From assembly GCA_019155205.2 (NCBI GenBank), contig JAHNZQ020000010.1:1839006-1882397 (forward strand): a stretch of DNA of 43,392 nucleotides, written 5' to 3'. This stretch comes from Gracilaria vermiculophylla (lineage: Eukaryota > Rhodophyta > Florideophyceae > Gracilariales > Gracilariaceae). Both the position numbers and the translations under genes were made by a program. Below are positions 40,327 through 43,392 of this stretch, piece by piece. The notes under the pieces were generated by a model that was given only the letters and a program-made list of their open reading frames with translations, had not been told where the DNA came from and searched no databases. Position 1 is the first letter of the stretch. Each line of letters opens with the position of its first letter.

Positions 40327-41065
40327 CGAGGTGCTTTGCCAGTGTGAACAATCTTTCTCATTTGAATCTGAGATATGTGGGCATTCACCTTGTGTCTTCT
40401 GCTCGGTCTACATAGCAACGGTCGCGACAGCGGGAGTGCGTGCTGAAGCTGTTGTTGACTCTCCGCCCGGCGGCTGAAGTCGCTCCAAACGTGCAAGCAG
40501 TGCAGTTTCAACGGTTGCAAAGGTACTCCAGGGTGCGGTTTACGTTGGCAGTATTTCGACTGTGGTGAGCGGAGGTACTGTGGCGCCGATACAACAAAAG
40601 CGGAGCCTTGCGCTGTCGTTTTGCTCCAGCGCTGTAATAGGTGCAGAAATACAAAGAAAGTAGTCTAAGAGAGTCCAGAACGGGAAGTGGTAGAGTTTTT
40701 GGTGTTGAACCTGTGCGATAGCCGGCTGTGCGAGCGCAAGGTCATCACAAAACAGAGGCGTTGTGTATGCCACAGATTAGGTGATACAGGCGGCGGCAAT
40801 GTGTAGTATGTGGTGATGTGCCTTCCAATATGATTTCCAGTGCTTGTATTGAGCCGAGATTGGTGCCGTCAAAGCTGTGAAGGCGCAGTCTTGGTAAAGC
40901 GGCAAGGGGGAGGGTGCGTTGAGAGAAAGGCTTGCATGGCAACGGTGCTGGTGCGGTATGGTTGAGGAAAACCACACATATTGTGCTGAGCGCAATTCAA
41001 ACTTGGATAGAATGCATTGGAAGCATATTGATTGAGATAAGCGTCGTATTCTAATTGGTACATTC
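40327..41065. other. Right part of transposon without a supported gene
   Basis: Between the second gene's start and the right inverted repeat. Short open frames only. It should hold the promoter of the minus-strand gene. Confidence 0.5.
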
Positions 41066-41110
41066 TTATCGCTACGATAGTAGCGATAAGAACTTTTAGG
41101 TTCAAAAGAG
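41066..41110 (-). repeat. Right terminal inverted repeat
   Basis: Contains a perfect palindrome with 10-bp arms, TTATCGCTAC (41066-41075) and GTAGCGATAA (41080-41089), around a GATA loop. The terminal AGGTTCAAAAGAG follows and abuts the TTAA at 41111. Confidence 0.9.
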
Positions 41111-41114
41111 TTAA

Positions 41115-43392
41115 GCTCAACTGGCCATTGGTAGGCTGCTACTTGCATGCCTGGAGCCCGAGTTAGAGACTACCACAGCTAAAGCCTTTCCAAAGCTTTT
41201 TAGATTGCGCTCCATGACACTCTCCACCATTGAGCTCCTCTTCTGGTTCACCGATGTAGAATGGTGACCCTTGAGCCGCAAGCGGAATACGGTTCACAGA
41301 ACATGCCTGGAAGCAGACGCGTAGAACAGTGACAAAATGAAGAAGCCCTAGTCAATTTCATACGTGCACGAAGTCATCAGTCGCAATGGCGCGGTCAACA
41401 TGCTCAGACGCACGTCGCCTTGACATGAGAAATGGGGCATTCGTCACATCTTGTGGCAGCCCAGGCAGCCACCGAAGTAACATGGAAGATAGGACACGCG
41501 TCAAAACAAAATTTCCGTAAGGACAATATTTGATATCCTGTAAAACCCGTTTCGTTGTGTAGTGGTTTCCATCTTGCGTTATGAACAGCATTTTGAACGG
41601 CAAAAGCTCGTGTTCTTGATTCAAGAACAAAGCTACCCGACCAGTTAAGGTATCACGCTTCAGTTTCGAAGCCGAAAGCAAATGTCCATTGTCGGGAAGA
41701 ACGATGCCTGATACGCGAGTATGCAGCAAGTAAGGAACTGTTGTTTCTTCATCGCCTCAGACACTGAACAGTAACGTTTACATGTTTCTTTCTCACAGCT
41801 TTTTGTAAAACAATGTCCAAGGAATTGACGATGCTCTGCCGCACACTCCGTAAATGGCTCCTTCCCTTCCATTTGCACAGTCCTCATGTGACGCAAAGTA
41901 CAAGCGCGGCGCACGCTCCAGTGTGGAACAACTAATTTTCTCCATTGCGTACGCTGTGTTCTGCATCTGCATGGCAGAGCTTCATGTCCGTTAACAAGGT
42001 CAGACCTTTCCCAGACGTTTCCAGCAAAACGACCAGTGACTTCAGGTTTATAGTCCTCTTTGATTGAAGACGTCACTGGATTGTTTCTCGACTTGTCTTG
42101 CGTCTGAAAGCGACACGACCACATACGGCGTGGTCGAATTTGTCCCAAATCACCATGACACAGTGGATCAAAGACATTTTCTTGCGTGTACCGCGACACA
42201 GCACACGTCCTGTTCTCGGCGAAACATGCTTAATGAGCTCGCATTTTGCGATTTTTCACCTTCTTTGACGCAACTTCCAAAACCTAACGCCTTTAATGAC
42301 CAAAGCATGGAGATAATTTTACGGGGATCGTTGTGTAGCAGAAACATGCGAGTACCGCTGACTGTTGCGCTTAGACTTGAATAGCGCCGAGCCACAAAAC
42401 ACGGCCTGCTGTGCTGTACTCTCAACTCGACGCTGGGAACTTTGGCCATCTTGGCCGTTATGTGCCAAAGACACTCACGATATCGGTTTTTTTTCCTTGC
42501 TTTCGTGTGTGTAGGCTGCCATTGTTTTCGGCAAATCGGTACAAGAGCCACAGTGACAGCGATCTTTTTCTTTGCAACAAGCCCTCTATCTATGACGTCC
42601 ATCTGGATCATTTCTGTCATCCACTTCCCTTTCTTTCCTTTTTCTCTTCAGAACTCCTTTTTCACGATTATGAGATTGGAATTTAGAACTTGAGGTGTTT
42701 TTTATATTCTTTGCATTAGTTATAATTTTGAAGCTTTTGGTTTGACCTGCGACAAAGAAGTACAAGAGAAATAGCTCTGACACAAGAATACATCGCCCAT
42801 CGATCTAATTTATCGTCCGGTGCGCATTGGGTTCATGAAGTGTGTTGTCTGTATTTCAGGTTTACCTTTTTTCTTTTTGACTCACCTTTCAATGGCGATC
42901 CATTTGACAGCAACGGCTCACCTCTCGGTAGACACCCTCAGTGATTCTAATGGGTTTCACTTGGCACCCCAATTCGATATCCTAAACCTGTTGGGATACA
43001 GGAAAATGATGTTTAAGAAAGGCATCCTAACATATTCCCGATTCCCCTCTTGTATTTCTGGAGTTAGGTCATGGCTCCACTCAGTTTTTGCCGCAACGTT
43101 CTTGAACGCCCGTCATCCTCAAGTTTAGAGCTGGCGTTCTTGGATGAGCTTTGATAAGGCTTTCTCTTTCGCCAAGTCAATGCATTCTCCATCTCTTTAG
43201 AATGTTGGAAAACAGATGAGCTATTTGCGCTATACTCTCTTGTGACACAGGGCGCACAGTTCACAATTTGAACTATCAACACGCCCCCTCGCCCTGTACT
43301 TCCTTACAGAACGAGACCTCGAGCTTACAGTAGCCAATTTTCACTACTGCTGTACACCTGTACAATTTCTCAGGCTCAGGTCACTTCTGGGA
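41115..43392. other. Right-hand 2.3 kb without a recognised gene
   Basis: Three overlapping minus-strand open frames cover 41358-42620 (two in one phase, the middle one in another). One segment reads like protein (VSGIVLPDNGHLLSASKLKRDTLTG), and the middle one is Cys-rich. Neither matches a family I know. They may be exons of a spliced gene or a decayed gene with frameshifts. From 42.6 kb to the end I see nothing. Confidence 0.35.

Larger units (their letters stand above)
37487..41114. mobile_element. piggyBac-type DNA transposon with TTAA duplications
   Basis: A complete element of 3620 bp (37491-41110) flanked by TTAA on both sides (37487-37490 and 41111-41114), the target duplication specific to piggyBac transposons. 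Left end CCCTTTTGAATCTAAAA and right end (read inward) CTCTTTTGAACCTAAAA form terminal inverted repeats with few mismatches. They continue into a shared palindrome (TTATCGCTAC...GTAGCG) on both sides. The left start TTAACCC matches the well-known piggyBac terminus. Inside are a transposase reading frame (+) and a second gene (-), tail to tail. The two ends have diverged slightly, so the insertion is not brand new. Confidence 0.92.

Overview
The window is nuclear DNA of a photosynthetic eukaryote, most probably a mesophilic red alga. The best evidence is a gene for the photosystem I subunit PsaO. Its plastid transit peptide has no secretory signal in front, which fits a primary rather than a secondary plastid, and it opens with Met-Ala-Phe, in keeping with the N-terminal Phe of red-lineage transit peptides. 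A second protein has a plastid-type leader followed by a twin-arginine segment. Most genes are single long exons. Only two short GT-AG introns are clear, of 121 and 77 bp. Genes are close together on both strands, and a 100-N gap marks an assembled scaffold. The species cannot be named from the sequence alone.

Layout, 0-14 kb: RIO2 kinase (+), an unrecognised proline-rich helical protein (+), a plastid ChaN/Tiki-like protein (-), ATP-citrate lyase subunit B (-), about 2.9 kb with no gene I can support, then a shikimate-kinase-like P-loop protein (+). 14-21 kb: tRNA-Glu(TTC) (-), a UIM plus Regnase/NYN-type RNase (+), pyrroline-5-carboxylate reductase (-), and a second NYN-domain protein with a substituted active site (+). 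21-24 kb: a foldback repeat broken by the gap, then a Cys-rich protein of unknown function (+). 24-37 kb: a bHLH-GAF regulator (+), an ABCG half-transporter (+, one intron), psaO (-), a two-module zinc-ribbon protein (+), a SWI3/SMARCC chromatin-remodelling subunit (-), ITPase/HAM1 (+, one intron), and SRP receptor beta (-). 37-41 kb: a piggyBac-type transposon with TTAA duplications and inverted repeats, holding a transposase reading frame interrupted by stop codons and a second antisense gene. 41-43 kb: no gene I can identify.

The genes do not form one pathway. They are mostly housekeeping functions: ribosome maturation, acetyl-CoA supply, proline synthesis, nucleotide-pool cleaning, ER targeting, photosynthesis and chromatin. 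Several pairs share a divergent 5' region (P5CR/NYN2, psaO/zinc ribbon, SWI3/ITPase), and others converge within 100-160 bp.

The points most worth a second look are four. One is the pair of NYN-domain proteins, one apparently active and ubiquitin-linked, the other with conservative active-site replacements. The others are the bHLH-GAF fusion, the six-residue insertion in the SRP receptor beta P-loop, and the well-bounded two-gene piggyBac element.
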